A stretch of DNA of 64,000 bases from Amycolatopsis rifamycinica (lineage in GTDB: Bacteria > Actinomycetota > Actinomycetes > Mycobacteriales > Pseudonocardiaceae). The notes beneath the pieces were generated by a model. It was not told where the DNA came from. It made no database searches and saw only the letters and a program-made list of their open reading frames with translations. A program made the translations under genes and the position numbers. Below are positions 32,398 to 40,246 of this stretch, piece by piece. Numbering within the stretch: the first letter of the stretch is position 1; every line of letters begins with the position of its first letter. The stretch covers positions 1 through 64,000 of the forward strand of contig NZ_JMQI01000074.1 in assembly GCF_000695625.1 (NCBI RefSeq). Direction: 5' to 3'.

Positions 32398-33984
32398 ATG
32401 GACGAGCAGGCGATGCGGTATCCGAACCACCTCGGCCACCTGGTCGTCTCCGCCCTGAAACGCCACCGGGACAAGCCGGTCATGGTGCTGGGCGAGACCA
32501 CGATGACCGGGGGCCGGACCGCCGAGCAGGTCAGCCAGTACGCGCAGGCCTTCGAGGCGCTCGGCGCCGGCACGGGCGCGCCCGTCGCGCTGCTGTCGCT
32601 GAACCGGCCGGAAGTCCTGCTCATCATCGCCGCCGGCCAGCTGCAGGGGTCGCGGCGCACCGCGCTGCACCCGCTCGGCTCGCTCGACGACCACGCCTAC
32701 ATCCTCGGCGACGCCGGGATCACCACGCTCGTCATCGACCCCGTGCCCGCCTTCGTCGACCGCGCCCTCGGCCTGCTCGAGAAGGTCTCCGGCCTGACCC
32801 AGGTGCTCACCATCGGCCCGGTGCCCGAGCGGCTGGCCCACGTCGGCAAGGACCTGACCGCGGCCGCCGCGACGTTCGACCCGCGGCCGCTCGTGCCCGC
32901 CGCGCTGCCGCCGGACCAGGTCGTCTCGATCACCTACACCGGCGGGACGACCGGCAAGCCCAAGGGTGTCATGGGCACCGCGCAGGCGATGACCACGATG
33001 ACGCAGATCCAGCTGGCCGAATGGGAGTGGCCCGAGGCGCCGAAGTTCCTGATCTGCACCCCGCTTTCGCACGCCGGCGCGGCCTTCTTCGCCCCGACGC
33101 TGCTCAAGGGCGGCTCGCTGATCGTGGTCCCGAAGTTCGACCCCGCCGAAGTCCTGCGGATCGTCGAAGAGCAGCGGATCACCGCGACCATGCTGGTGCC
33201 CACCATGCTCTACGCGCTGATGGACCACCCCGACTCGCGCACGCGGGACCTCTCTTCGCTGCAGACGGTGTACTACGGGGCGGCGTCGATCAACCCGGTG
33301 CGCCTGCGCGAGGCGATCGACCGGTTCGGCCCGATCTTCGCCCAGTACTACGGCCAGTCCGAAGCGCCGATGGCGATCAGCTACCTCGCCAAGGGCGACC
33401 ACGACGACGCGCGGCTGGCCTCCTGCGGCCGCCCGTCGGCCTTCCTGCGCACGGCGCTGCTCGGCCCGGACGGCACCCCGGTGGCCCCGGGCGAGCCGGG
33501 CGAGATCTGCGTGGCCGGCCCGCTGCTCGCCGGCGGCTACTGGAACCTGCCGGAGATCACCGCCGAGACCTTCCGCGACGGCTGGCTGCACACCGGCGAC
33601 GTCGCCCGCGAAGACGAGGACGGCTTCTGGTTCATCGTCGACCGGGTCAAGGACATGATCGTCACCGGCGGGTTCAACGTGTTCCCCCGCGAGGTCGAGG
33701 ACGTCGTCGCCGAGCACCCGGCGGTCGCCCAGGTCGGGGTGATCGGCACGCCGGACGAGAAGTGGGGCGAGGCGGTGACGGCGGTCGTGGTCCTGCGCGA
33801 GGACGCGGACGGCGACCTCGGGAAGCTCACCGCCGAGATCCAGGCGGCGGTGCGCGAGCGCAAGGGCCCGGTGCACGTGCCCAAGCAGGTGATCGTGGCG
33901 GAGTCGCTGCCGATGACCGGCCTCGGCAAGCCGGACAAGAAGGCGCTGCGCGCCCGGTACGAGCCGCGCAGCGCCGACGTGTAG
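32398..33984 (+). CDS. Acyl-CoA synthetase (AMP-forming, FadD-like)
   Basis: ANL-superfamily ligase of 528 residues that adenylates a carboxylic acid and joins it to CoA. The P-loop is SITYTGGTTGKPKGVMG (about residues 176-192). A5 is YYGQSEAPM, A7-A8 HTGDVAREDEDGFWFIVDRVKDMIVTGGFNVFP, and the A10 lysine lies in GLGKPDKKAL near the C-terminus. GGAAGG precedes the ATG; a GTG 15 bases upstream is less well spaced. The acid may be a fatty, aromatic or sterol-derived acid. No pathway partner is adjacent. The TetR-type box upstream suggests induction by acyl-CoA or its precursor. Confidence 0.9.
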   Translation: MDEQAMRYPNHLGHLVVSALKRHRDKPVMVLGETTMTGGRTAEQVSQYAQAFEALGAGTGAPVALLSLNRPEVLLIIAAGQLQGSRRTALHPLGSLDDHAYILGDAGITTLVIDPVPAFVDRALGLLEKVSGLTQVLTIGPVPERLAHVGKDLTAAAATFDPRPLVPAALPPDQVVSITYTGGTTGKPKGVMGTAQAMTTMTQIQLAEWEWPEAPKFLICTPLSHAGAAFFAPTLLKGGSLIVVPKFDPAEVLRIVEEQRITATMLVPTMLYALMDHPDSRTRDLSSLQTVYYGAASINPVRLREAIDRFGPIFAQYYGQSEAPMAISYLAKGDHDDARLASCGRPSAFLRTALLGPDGTPVAPGEPGEICVAGPLLAGGYWNLPEITAETFRDGWLHTGDVAREDEDGFWFIVDRVKDMIVTGGFNVFPREVEDVVAEHPAVAQVGVIGTPDEKWGEAVTAVVVLREDADGDLGKLTAEIQAAVRERKGPVHVPKQVIVAESLPMTGLGKPDKKALRARYEPRSADV

Positions 33985-34045
33985 GTCGTTATACGGCGAC
34001 TGGGGTCACCGGCCGGGATCCGAGGAGGTACGCTAGCCGATATAG

Positions 34046-34057
34046 TCAACAAATTGA
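34046..34057. promoter_or_regulatory. PadR-type operator, copy 1
   Basis: TCAACAAATTGA, within AGTCAACAAATTGAGTA, lies 15 bp before the SnoaL-like start. It differs by two bases from the perfect palindrome TCAACTAGTTGA at 34455-34466 in front of the PadR gene. Two such boxes around a padR gene point to autoregulation of the pair. Confidence 0.55.
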
Positions 34058-34072
34058 GTAGGGCAGGTGGGC

Positions 34073-34462
34073 ATGAGCAGCTTCCGCAAGGCCGTCGAGG
34101 CACGCGATCCCGACGCCATGGCCGCGACGCTGGCGGAGAACGTCGTGTTCCGCAGCCCGGTGGCGTTCCGGCCGTACCCCGGCAAGGCGATCACCGCCGC
34201 GATCCTGCGCGGCGTGCTGCGGGTGTTCGAGGACTTCCGGTACGTCCGCGAGCTCACCGGCGGCGAAGGCCGGGACCACGCCCTCGTCTTCGAGGCCCGG
34301 ATCGGGGACGTGCGGATCGAGGGCTGCGACTTCCTGCACCTCGACGAAGCCGGCCTGATCGACGAGTTCACCGTGATGGTCCGGCCGCTGTCCGCGGCGC
34401 AGGCCCTCGCCGAGGCGATGGCGGCGCAGTTCGACCGGATTCAGCGCGAAGCAGTCAACTAG
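34073..34462 (+). CDS. SnoaL-like / NTF2-fold small protein
   Basis: A 129-residue cytosolic protein of the nuclear-transport-factor-2/SnoaL fold: N-terminal helix FRKAVEARDPDAMAATLAENVVFRSPV, then a curved sheet with VFEARIGDVRIEGCDFLHLDEAGLIDEFTVMVRP. Members bind or isomerise small molecules; no catalytic set is certain here. It forms a two-gene unit with the following PadR gene. The last codons (AAC TAG) lie inside the PadR palindrome. A GTG two codons upstream is an alternative start. Confidence 0.78.
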   Translation: MSSFRKAVEARDPDAMAATLAENVVFRSPVAFRPYPGKAITAAILRGVLRVFEDFRYVRELTGGEGRDHALVFEARIGDVRIEGCDFLHLDEAGLIDEFTVMVRPLSAAQALAEAMAAQFDRIQREAVN

Positions 34463-34466
34463 TTGA
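34455..34466. promoter_or_regulatory. PadR-type operator, copy 2
   Basis: The perfect palindrome TCAACTAGTTGA contains the stop codon of the SnoaL-like gene and ends 2 bp before the padR ATG. A site here could act as a roadblock to read-through or control a promoter inside the first gene. Confidence 0.58.
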
Positions 34467-34468
34467 GT

Positions 34469-35026
34469 ATGGCACTGCGCCACGCGCTGATGGCGGCGCT
34501 GCTCGAAGGCGAGGCGTCGGGCTACGACCTGGCGAAGGGGTTCGACGCCTCGGTGGCGAACTTCTGGGCGGCCACCCCGCAGCAGCTCTACCGGGAACTC
34601 GACCGCATGGCGGCCGACGGTCTGGTGCGCGCCCGGGTGGTCCACCAGGAGCGGCGGCCGGACAAGCGGCTGTTCTCCCTCACCGAGGCCGGGCACCGGG
34701 CGCTGCACGGCTTCACGGCCCGCCCGCCCCGCCCGGGCGTGATCCGCGACGAGCTGCTGGTGCAGGTCCAGGCCGTGGACGCGGGCGACGAGGCGGCGGT
34801 CCGGCGCGCACTGGCCGAGCGGATGGCCCGGGCGGAAACCAAGATCGCCGGCTACGAACGGCTGCGCGCCCGGCTGCTGGACGGCCGCTTCGAAGACGAC
34901 TACCTCGCCGAAGCCGAGCGGGTCGGCCCGTACCTGACGCTGATGCGGGGACTGTCGTTCGAGCGGGAGAACCTGCGGTGGTGCGAGCAGTCGCTGAAGG
35001 TGCTCGACCGGCGGGCGGCGCGGTGA
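34469..35026 (+). CDS. PadR-family transcriptional regulator
   Basis: A 185-residue PadR protein. The N-terminal winged helix (ALRHALMAALLEGEASGYDLAKGFD, QQLYRELDRMAADGLVRARVV, KRLFSLTEAGHRALHGF) is followed by a helical dimerisation domain with the conserved VGPYLTLMRGLSFERENLRWCE. It probably represses itself and the SnoaL-like gene through the two TCAAC-type boxes, and responds to an unknown small molecule. The ATG six bases after an in-frame TTG is preferred because it gives the usual N-terminus. Confidence 0.9.
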   Translation: MALRHALMAALLEGEASGYDLAKGFDASVANFWAATPQQLYRELDRMAADGLVRARVVHQERRPDKRLFSLTEAGHRALHGFTARPPRPGVIRDELLVQVQAVDAGDEAAVRRALAERMARAETKIAGYERLRARLLDGRFEDDYLAEAERVGPYLTLMRGLSFERENLRWCEQSLKVLDRRAAR

Positions 35027-35193
35027 CCGGCCGGCTCAGCCCGGCGTCGCGATCGCCGTCCTGGGCCGGTTCACCGAGCCGAGCCCGGTGGAGACGTGTC
35101 CGATGTGGACTTTCACGGGTGGATCCACCGGACGCCGGGGCCGACCGTCCTCAGTGGACCCGGCCCCTCAGTGCGACAGCCCCGAAACGGTAT

Positions 35194-35210
35194 TTGTACG
35201 CCTCTTGTAC
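35194..35210 (+). promoter_or_regulatory. TTGTAC direct-repeat box (copy 2)
   Basis: TTGTAC-GCCTC-TTGTAC differs by one base from the box at 25456-25472 and lies 69 bp before paralogue B. It is in the 253-nt gap after padR, which holds no visible gene. The 11-bp period suggests an OmpR/PhoB-type activator site. Confidence 0.52.
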
Positions 35211-35279
35211 GGGCAGGCCCGACGATCGGCGGCATCACCAGCCCGGCGACCAGTCCGGGCGCCGACCACCGAGGTTCCG

Positions 35280-36473
35280 ATGTCACTGCACCACCGCATC
35301 GCGCAGGCCGTGCTGGCCGCCGGCGTGCTGGCGGGCCTGGCGGCCGCACCGGCGTCCGCCGCCGCGGCCGCGCCGTCGACCCTGCCCGCCGACCAATACA
35401 CCCTGACCGCCAACTACAACCAGTTCGACGCGGTGAACAGCGCCCTGGTGTCGAAACTCGGCACCGCGGCCGTCCACACCGTGATGGAGAACGCGAACCA
35501 CGACCGCACCGCCCTGCCGTCGTCGTTCTCCGTCGCCGGGCTCTCGACCGGGTTCCGGTTCGACAGCGGCGACAACTCCGACTGCACCAACTACCCGCAG
35601 GGCATCACCACCAGCCGCGACGCCGTGGGGACCGCCAACGGCGGCAACTACGACGGGCACCAGCTCGTCGCGGTCAGCTGGTACACCAAGGACAGCTGTG
35701 ACGGCGGCCAGGAACGCAGCCGGATCACCCTGGTCGACTGGGACGCCGACTACCCGAACGCCTACCGCAAGATCCTCCTGGTCGAGCCGACCGGGACCGC
35801 GGACGCACCGGACTTCAAGGACATCCCGATCCACGTCGGCGGCATGTCCTGGTACGGCGACTACCTGTACGTCGCCGACACCGGGAAGGGCATGCGCGTG
35901 TTCGACATGCGCAAGATCCTGAAGACCAGCAGCGGCGGCACCGCCGACCAGATCGGCCAGCAGAGCGGCAGCACGTACTACGCCCACAACTACGCCTACG
36001 TCCTGCCGCAGGTCGGCACGATCTCCTCGAAGACGACATCGGGCACGAACCTCGCGTGGTCGTCGATCTCCCTCGACCGCGTCAGCAAGTCGATCGTGAT
36101 GACCGAGTACACCTGCTCGTCCGGCTGCACGGACTACCCGAACCGGGCGCCGCGGGCGATCCGCTACCCGTTCGCCTCCTCCGGCGTCTTCGCCGCCACG
36201 ACCACGGCGAGCCAGGCGTTGCAGCTGCCCTGGTACAAGCTCAACGGCGTGGCTTCGCACAACGGCCGCTGGTGGTTCCAGTCGTCGGGCCAGAAGCAGC
36301 TCTACTACTGGAAGCCCGCGGCCGCCGCGCAGACCTTCGCCTGGGTCAGCGGTGGCGAGAGCATTTCCTACTGGGAGGACGACACCGCGGCCGACCTGCT
36401 GTGGTCGCTGCAGGAAGGCGCGGGCAACCGCAACGTCTTCGCGGTCACCCAGGCCACCTACGGCGGCGGCTGA
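35280..36473 (+). CDS. Secreted protein of unknown function, beta-propeller-like (paralogue B)
   Basis: A 397-residue exported protein with a Sec signal peptide (about 1-33, Ala-rich). No enzyme motif is recognised. Its segments HVGGMSWYGDYLYVADTGKG, MRVFDMRKIL, AIRYPF and HNGRWWFQSSGQKQLYYWKP resemble propeller blades. It shares order and motifs with paralogue A at 24164-25411, including GITTSRD versus GITTSGD, and a similar end (NRNVFAVTQATYGGG). Cys residues occur in close pairs. A shared TTGTAC box suggests co-regulation. A secreted binding protein or an uncharacterised hydrolase are both possible. Confidence 0.82.
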   Translation: MSLHHRIAQAVLAAGVLAGLAAAPASAAAAAPSTLPADQYTLTANYNQFDAVNSALVSKLGTAAVHTVMENANHDRTALPSSFSVAGLSTGFRFDSGDNSDCTNYPQGITTSRDAVGTANGGNYDGHQLVAVSWYTKDSCDGGQERSRITLVDWDADYPNAYRKILLVEPTGTADAPDFKDIPIHVGGMSWYGDYLYVADTGKGMRVFDMRKILKTSSGGTADQIGQQSGSTYYAHNYAYVLPQVGTISSKTTSGTNLAWSSISLDRVSKSIVMTEYTCSSGCTDYPNRAPRAIRYPFASSGVFAATTTASQALQLPWYKLNGVASHNGRWWFQSSGQKQLYYWKPAAAAQTFAWVSGGESISYWEDDTAADLLWSLQEGAGNRNVFAVTQATYGGG

Positions 36474-36490
36474 GCCGGCCGGAACACGCG

Positions 36491-36526
36491 AAAGGCCCGT
36501 CCGGGACGATTCCCCCGGGCGGGCTT
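36491..36526 (+). terminator. Terminator after paralogue B
   Basis: AAAGGCCCG..CCGGG is followed by CCCGGGCGGGCTTT. The stem is G/C-rich and ends in CTTT, giving a short U-tract for rightward transcription. Confidence 0.68.
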
Positions 36527-36633
36527 TCCCGTTCGGCCGGCAAGATCGGGTTCGCGTCGGCGTGGCTCGGCGCTCCCGGGGCCGGTGCCTGCCATCCTGT
36601 GCCCGCAAGAGGTAGCGGACGAGAGGACACCCC

Positions 36634-36894
36634 GTGGGCATCATCGCCTGGATCGTGCTGGGTCTCATCGCCGGGGTGATCGCGAAAGCCCTCATGCCCG
36701 GCAAGGACCCGGGCGGCTGCATCATCACGATCCTGCTGGGCATCGCCGGCGCGTTCGTCGGCGGCTGGGTGGGCAAGACGCTGTTCCACACCGAACTCGG
36801 CACGTTCTTCGACCTGCGCACCTGGGGCCTGGCCATCCTGGGCGCCCTGATCATCCTGGCCGGCTACCGGCTGATCTTCCACCGCCGCGACTGA
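36634..36894 (+). CDS. GlsB/YeaQ/YmgE family stress-response membrane protein
   Basis: A small inner-membrane protein of 86 residues with three hydrophobic segments: GIIAWIVLGLIAGVIAKALM, CIITILLGIAGAFVGGWVG and GLAILGALIILAGYRLIF. It has the glycine pattern and the G-K-D-P-G-G loop of the transglycosylase-associated protein family. Members are induced by envelope or general stress, but their biochemical role is unknown. The GTG start gives the family's usual length. Terminators on both sides indicate a single-gene unit. Confidence 0.93.
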   Translation: MGIIAWIVLGLIAGVIAKALMPGKDPGGCIITILLGIAGAFVGGWVGKTLFHTELGTFFDLRTWGLAILGALIILAGYRLIFHRRD

Positions 36895-36898
36895 CGCA

Positions 36899-36931
36899 CC
36901 GGTGGGGGCACCGGCGTGGCGCCCCCACCGG
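36899..36931. terminator. Bidirectional hairpin terminator
   Basis: CCGGTGGGGGC (36899-36909) pairs perfectly with GCCCCCACCGG (36921-36931). It sits between the stops of the convergent YeaQ-type and protease genes. Confidence 0.75.
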
Positions 36932-36938
36932 CGTCGCT

Positions 36939-38033
36939 TCAGTTGAGGGTGACGCCGTACGCGCTCAGCGCCTCGCCGACGGGCTGGAAGTAGGAGCTCC
37001 CACCGCCCATGCCGGAGGTGATGCCCAGGCCGACGCTGCCGGCGAACAGGCAGCCGCCGGAGTCACCGGGGTTGACCAGCGCGTTGGTCTGGATCAGCTG
37101 GTACACCGAGCCTTCGGCGTAGTTCACCGTCACGTTGGTCCGCTGCACCGACCCCGAGGTGAGGTGGGTGGTGCTGCCGCTCTTGCTGATCCGCTGCCCG
37201 ACGGTCGCGGTGCCGGCGGAGGTGATCCGCTGGGTGGAGCCGTTCCACAGGGTGACCGCACCCGGCGCGCTCCCGGTGGTGTTGCGGATCAGGCCGTAGT
37301 CGTTGGTGGGGAAGCTGGCACCCTGCGACGGCCCGACGTTCCACTGGGAAACGGCGCGGGTGCAGTGCCCGGCGTCGATGAGGTAGTTCTGGCCGCCGCG
37401 GTTGGTGTTGAAGCCGGCCGAGCAGCGCGTGCCGCCGCCGGTGATGGCTTCGCCGTTGTAGATCGCGGTGTGCATCTCCCCGGCGACGCGCTCCACGCGA
37501 ACCCGGTCACCGAGCGACCCGGCCGCCTTCAGCAGCGCTTCGGTGCCCTTGGCGGCGCCGGCGACGGTCAGCACGACCTGGTTGGCCTTCGGGTCGAGCC
37601 CGATCGAGGTGTGCGCCACCGCGGGCAGCGCCTGCAGGGCGTCCTGCGCGCTCGCCAGCGCGGCACTGGAGTGCTTGACCAGCCGCGCCTGCGCACCGGC
37701 CCGGACGGCCTGCTCGGCGGCGGCCTGGTCCAGCACGTTGACGACGGGCTTGGCGGCGGCATCGAGGTAGCCGTCGGCGGCGCGCGACCCGAGGGAAGCG
37801 GTGACGCGCTGCAGGGTGTCGACACTGGCTGCCTGCGTACGCAGCAGCGCAACGGCGGCGGACTCGCTGATCCCGGCTTCCGCGGCGAGGGAAGCGACGG
37901 CTTCCCGCTGCACGGCGGCGGAGTAGCCGTCGATGGCGGTGGCACCGGCGGAGACGGGCGTGAGGAAGCCGATGACCGCGGCGGCGGCCACGAGGGTGGT
38001 GGCGGAGCGGTGTCCCGGGAACGTTCTGCGCAT
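36939..38033 (-). CDS. Secreted S1 serine protease with propeptide (streptogrisin/alpha-lytic type)
   Basis: Exported chymotrypsin-fold protease of 364 residues. A signal peptide (about 1-31) and an alpha-lytic-type prodomain of about 160 residues precede the mature enzyme, which begins near AIYNGEAITGG. The triad is His in DAGHCT (about 224), Asp in NDYGLI (about 246) and Ser in PGDSGG (about 324). Cys pairs C-S-A-G/GHC and SGGC match conserved disulfides. The proregion likely assists folding and is cleaved off. AAAGGGAG precedes the ATG. It should contribute to protein degradation outside the cell. Confidence 0.93.
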   Translation of the reverse strand: MRRTFPGHRSATTLVAAAAVIGFLTPVSAGATAIDGYSAAVQREAVASLAAEAGISESAAVALLRTQAASVDTLQRVTASLGSRAADGYLDAAAKPVVNVLDQAAAEQAVRAGAQARLVKHSSAALASAQDALQALPAVAHTSIGLDPKANQVVLTVAGAAKGTEALLKAAGSLGDRVRVERVAGEMHTAIYNGEAITGGGTRCSAGFNTNRGGQNYLIDAGHCTRAVSQWNVGPSQGASFPTNDYGLIRNTTGSAPGAVTLWNGSTQRITSAGTATVGQRISKSGSTTHLTSGSVQRTNVTVNYAEGSVYQLIQTNALVNPGDSGGCLFAGSVGLGITSGMGGGSSYFQPVGEALSAYGVTLN

Positions 38034-38848
38034 GCCGGTGACTCCCTTTCGCGATCGAGGAGGGGCCGGCGCCGGGGTGACCGCGCCGGAGTGAGCCGGC
38101 GCGGGGCCGGCACCGGTGATCCGGTGCGTCCGAGGGTGATCCCGCGGCCGGGCGGGACGGTACCGACTTTCGTCGGACAGGACGAAAGATAGGTACCGGG
38201 CAATTCGCCCAGTGGCGTTTTGCGCACAGCAACCCGGTTGTGCGGGTTTGGGTCTTGTGGCGCGGGTTCGGTTCGGCGGCGCACTCCGGGTCGTCCGGCC
38301 GCAACGGCGCACTCCGGGTTCGTGAGTTCGGTTCGGCGGCGCACTTCGGGTTCGTGAGTCCGGTTCGGCCGCGGCACCACCGCCGGACCCGCGATACCCC
38401 GTCGACCCGACATCACTTCGGCGTGCGCCCTGCTCCCCCGCAGCGACCGGCCGATTCGGCGGGCAACCGGCTTTCGGTCGCCGAAACCGTTGCCCATCAA
38501 CGCGAACGGCCCACCTGGCGAGTCGCCGCGCCTCCCGCCGCCCGCGGGGGCGCCCCCCGGTTCCAGCGTATCGGTGACCACCGACAAAACCGGCGCGTCA
38601 CTGCGTGCTGCTCCGGCGTACGAGTGGTTCCCCCGCCACCGGCCTTCCCGCGGCGTAGCGTTCGGAGCACGGACACGGCGTGCTCTCTCCCCCCTCGGAG
38701 CGCGCCGTGCCCGCCAGCGGAGATGGTGGGACACCGCGGTTTTCGAACTGATGTGAACGAGAATCGGCTGTTCGCCCGAAGGTGTTCGCCGCTTCGCGTG
38801 TCTATGCTGGACGGCGGCCTGACTTTCGGTTCCGGGAAGACGCGCGAC
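38034..38848. other. Long non-coding gap with imperfect direct repeats
   Basis: This 815-nt stretch has no frame with convincing codon use. At 38267-38370 a block starting TTCGGTTCGGCGGCGCACT occurs at 38267 and 38327 (60 bp apart), and CGGCGCACT-YCGGGTTCGTGAG at about 38305 and 38336, so the local period is about 30 bp. The left part must carry the protease promoter and the right part that of the 78-residue gene. The rest is unexplained; it may be decayed coding sequence. Confidence 0.6.
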
Positions 38849-39085
38849 ATGAACGACCAGCGGCAGGTGCTCGTCCGGGCGGAGTCCCGGCACGTCTGCG
38901 TCTCCGACGTCGACGGCGGGCGGGAGACACTCACCTATCCGGGCGTCACGCTCACGCGCGTCATCGCCGGCATCCCGGACGAAGGCCTCTGGCTCCCGAT
39001 GGGCGAGCGTCCCAGCGAGGTCGACGACGAAGCTCTCATCGCGGCCCTGCGCGCGGCCTTCCTCTGGCGCATCGGGCTGCCCTAG
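38849..39085 (+). CDS. Small protein of unknown function
   Basis: A 78-residue soluble protein: NDQRQVLVRAESRHVCVSDV, then GGRETLTYPGVTLTRVIAGIPDEGLWLPMG and a helical end EALIAALRAAFLWRIGLP. Codon third positions are G/C-rich as in real genes. The ATG has GGAAG at fair spacing; an ATG 45 bases upstream is an alternative. I do not recognise a family. It precedes a GHKL ATPase gene and both may belong to stress or development signalling, but there is no direct evidence. Confidence 0.6.
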   Translation: MNDQRQVLVRAESRHVCVSDVDGGRETLTYPGVTLTRVIAGIPDEGLWLPMGERPSEVDDEALIAALRAAFLWRIGLP

Positions 39086-39166
39086 CGAGCTCGGCCGAAC
39101 GAACGCCCGCCGGATGAGTATCGGCCGCGTCACCGGGTAGGCCCTCCGCAAAGGAGGAGTCGCACG

Positions 39167-39577
39167 GTGCGAGTGAACTGGGGAACGGCACAAGAGCCGG
39201 GGTGGCAGGTGCTGGACGTCGCCGGGGCGGATCCCGCGGGGCTGGCCTCCGCGCGCCGGTGGGCCGCGGCCAAGCTGGCCGCGCTCGCCGAGACCGACCG
39301 GGTCGACGCCGTCATCGTGGTCGGGGAGCTGCTGGAGAACGCCTACGTCCACGCCACCGGCCCCAGCCAGCTGCGGCTCCACCTCACCCGCGACCCGTGC
39401 GTGGTCACCGTGGCCGTCGCCGACACCGGGCGCGGCGAACCGCGGCAGCGGGCGCCGGGCCGCTCCGGCGGCCGGGGCCTGCTGCTCGTCGACGAGCTCG
39501 CCCTCGACTGGGGCGTGAGCCACCACGACGACGGCAAGGTCGTGTGGGCGCGCCTCCCGTGCGAGGACTCGCGGTGA
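39167..39577 (+). CDS. GHKL ATP-binding protein, RsbW/anti-sigma-like
   Basis: A 136-residue single-domain ATPase of the HATPase_c_2 type. The N-box is VVGELLENAYVHATG, the G1 box VAVADTGRGEP, and a G2-like RSGGRGLLLVDELALDWG. Such proteins include anti-sigma-factor kinases like RsbW/SpoIIAB and many actinobacterial relatives of unknown target. AAAGGAGG precedes the GTG. No STAS antagonist is adjacent, but a decayed STAS/HATPase gene lies about 5 kb downstream. Confidence 0.85.
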   Translation: MRVNWGTAQEPGWQVLDVAGADPAGLASARRWAAAKLAALAETDRVDAVIVVGELLENAYVHATGPSQLRLHLTRDPCVVTVAVADTGRGEPRQRAPGRSGGRGLLLVDELALDWGVSHHDDGKVVWARLPCEDSR

Positions 39578-39628
39578 TGTCCAGGCCCCCGGGTCAACCG
39601 GCGAGCCACCCTCCCCCGGACATCACCA

Positions 39629-40246
39629 CTAACGGCCGTTCCAGTGGACGACGTCCGGGAACTCGACGAACTTCCGCAGGTGCTGCTGCTCGGTGCGGCC
39701 CTGCACGGGCAGCCGGAAGACCGAGCCGTCCGGCCAGGTCAGCGTGCTCTTGCGGAAGCTGAGCTCCGGCGCCTGCGGCTTGCGCGCCTCCCAGACGATC
39801 CTCGGCGGCGGCGCGTCGCCCGGGTCGGTGGCGGTCGGCCCGGTGTCCACCACCGCCAGGCACGACGGCGAGCACGCGAACCACGCGCCCCCCACGGAGC
39901 GCAGCCGGTCGGCCAGGTCGAGCGCCATCGCGTTCTCCGGGCCCGACACGCCGATCGTCCGCCGGAACGGCAGACCCGGCCGTTCGCCGTGAGCCAGGGC
40001 GAACACGGCGAACACCGCGGCGCCGATCCCCCGCAGGACGTTCCAGAAGAACCGCCGGACGAGCCGCTTCCCCTGGACGGTGCCGTCCTCGCGGCGGCCG
40101 GGGACGTCGTAGCCGACGTCGGTGTCGCCGAAGTGCAGCACGATGACCGGCTCGTGCCACCGGTCCCGCAGCAGCGCCTCGACCCGCTCGCGGTGCCCGG
40201 GCCGGACCCGGGTCTCCTGCGCCCAGTTCTCGATGCGCTCGCTCAA
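39629..40246 (-). CDS. Unknown protein ending the EspC/YbaB-type operon
   Basis: A 205-residue protein starting with TTG in a TTGA overlap with the upstream stop. It has a polar N-terminus (SERIENWAQETRVRPGHRERVEALLRD), one hydrophobic segment (FFWNVLRGIGAAVFAVFALA, about residues 60-80), then a beta-rich part with LAVVDTG and a Trp/Pro-rich end. No family is recognised. Its position after a putative T7SS-linked protein suggests a dedicated partner, for example an immunity or chaperone-like protein; this is inference only. Confidence 0.68.
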   Translation of the reverse strand: MSERIENWAQETRVRPGHRERVEALLRDRWHEPVIVLHFGDTDVGYDVPGRREDGTVQGKRLVRRFFWNVLRGIGAAVFAVFALAHGERPGLPFRRTIGVSGPENAMALDLADRLRSVGGAWFACSPSCLAVVDTGPTATDPGDAPPPRIVWEARKPQAPELSFRKSTLTWPDGSVFRLPVQGRTEQQHLRKFVEFPDVVHWNGR

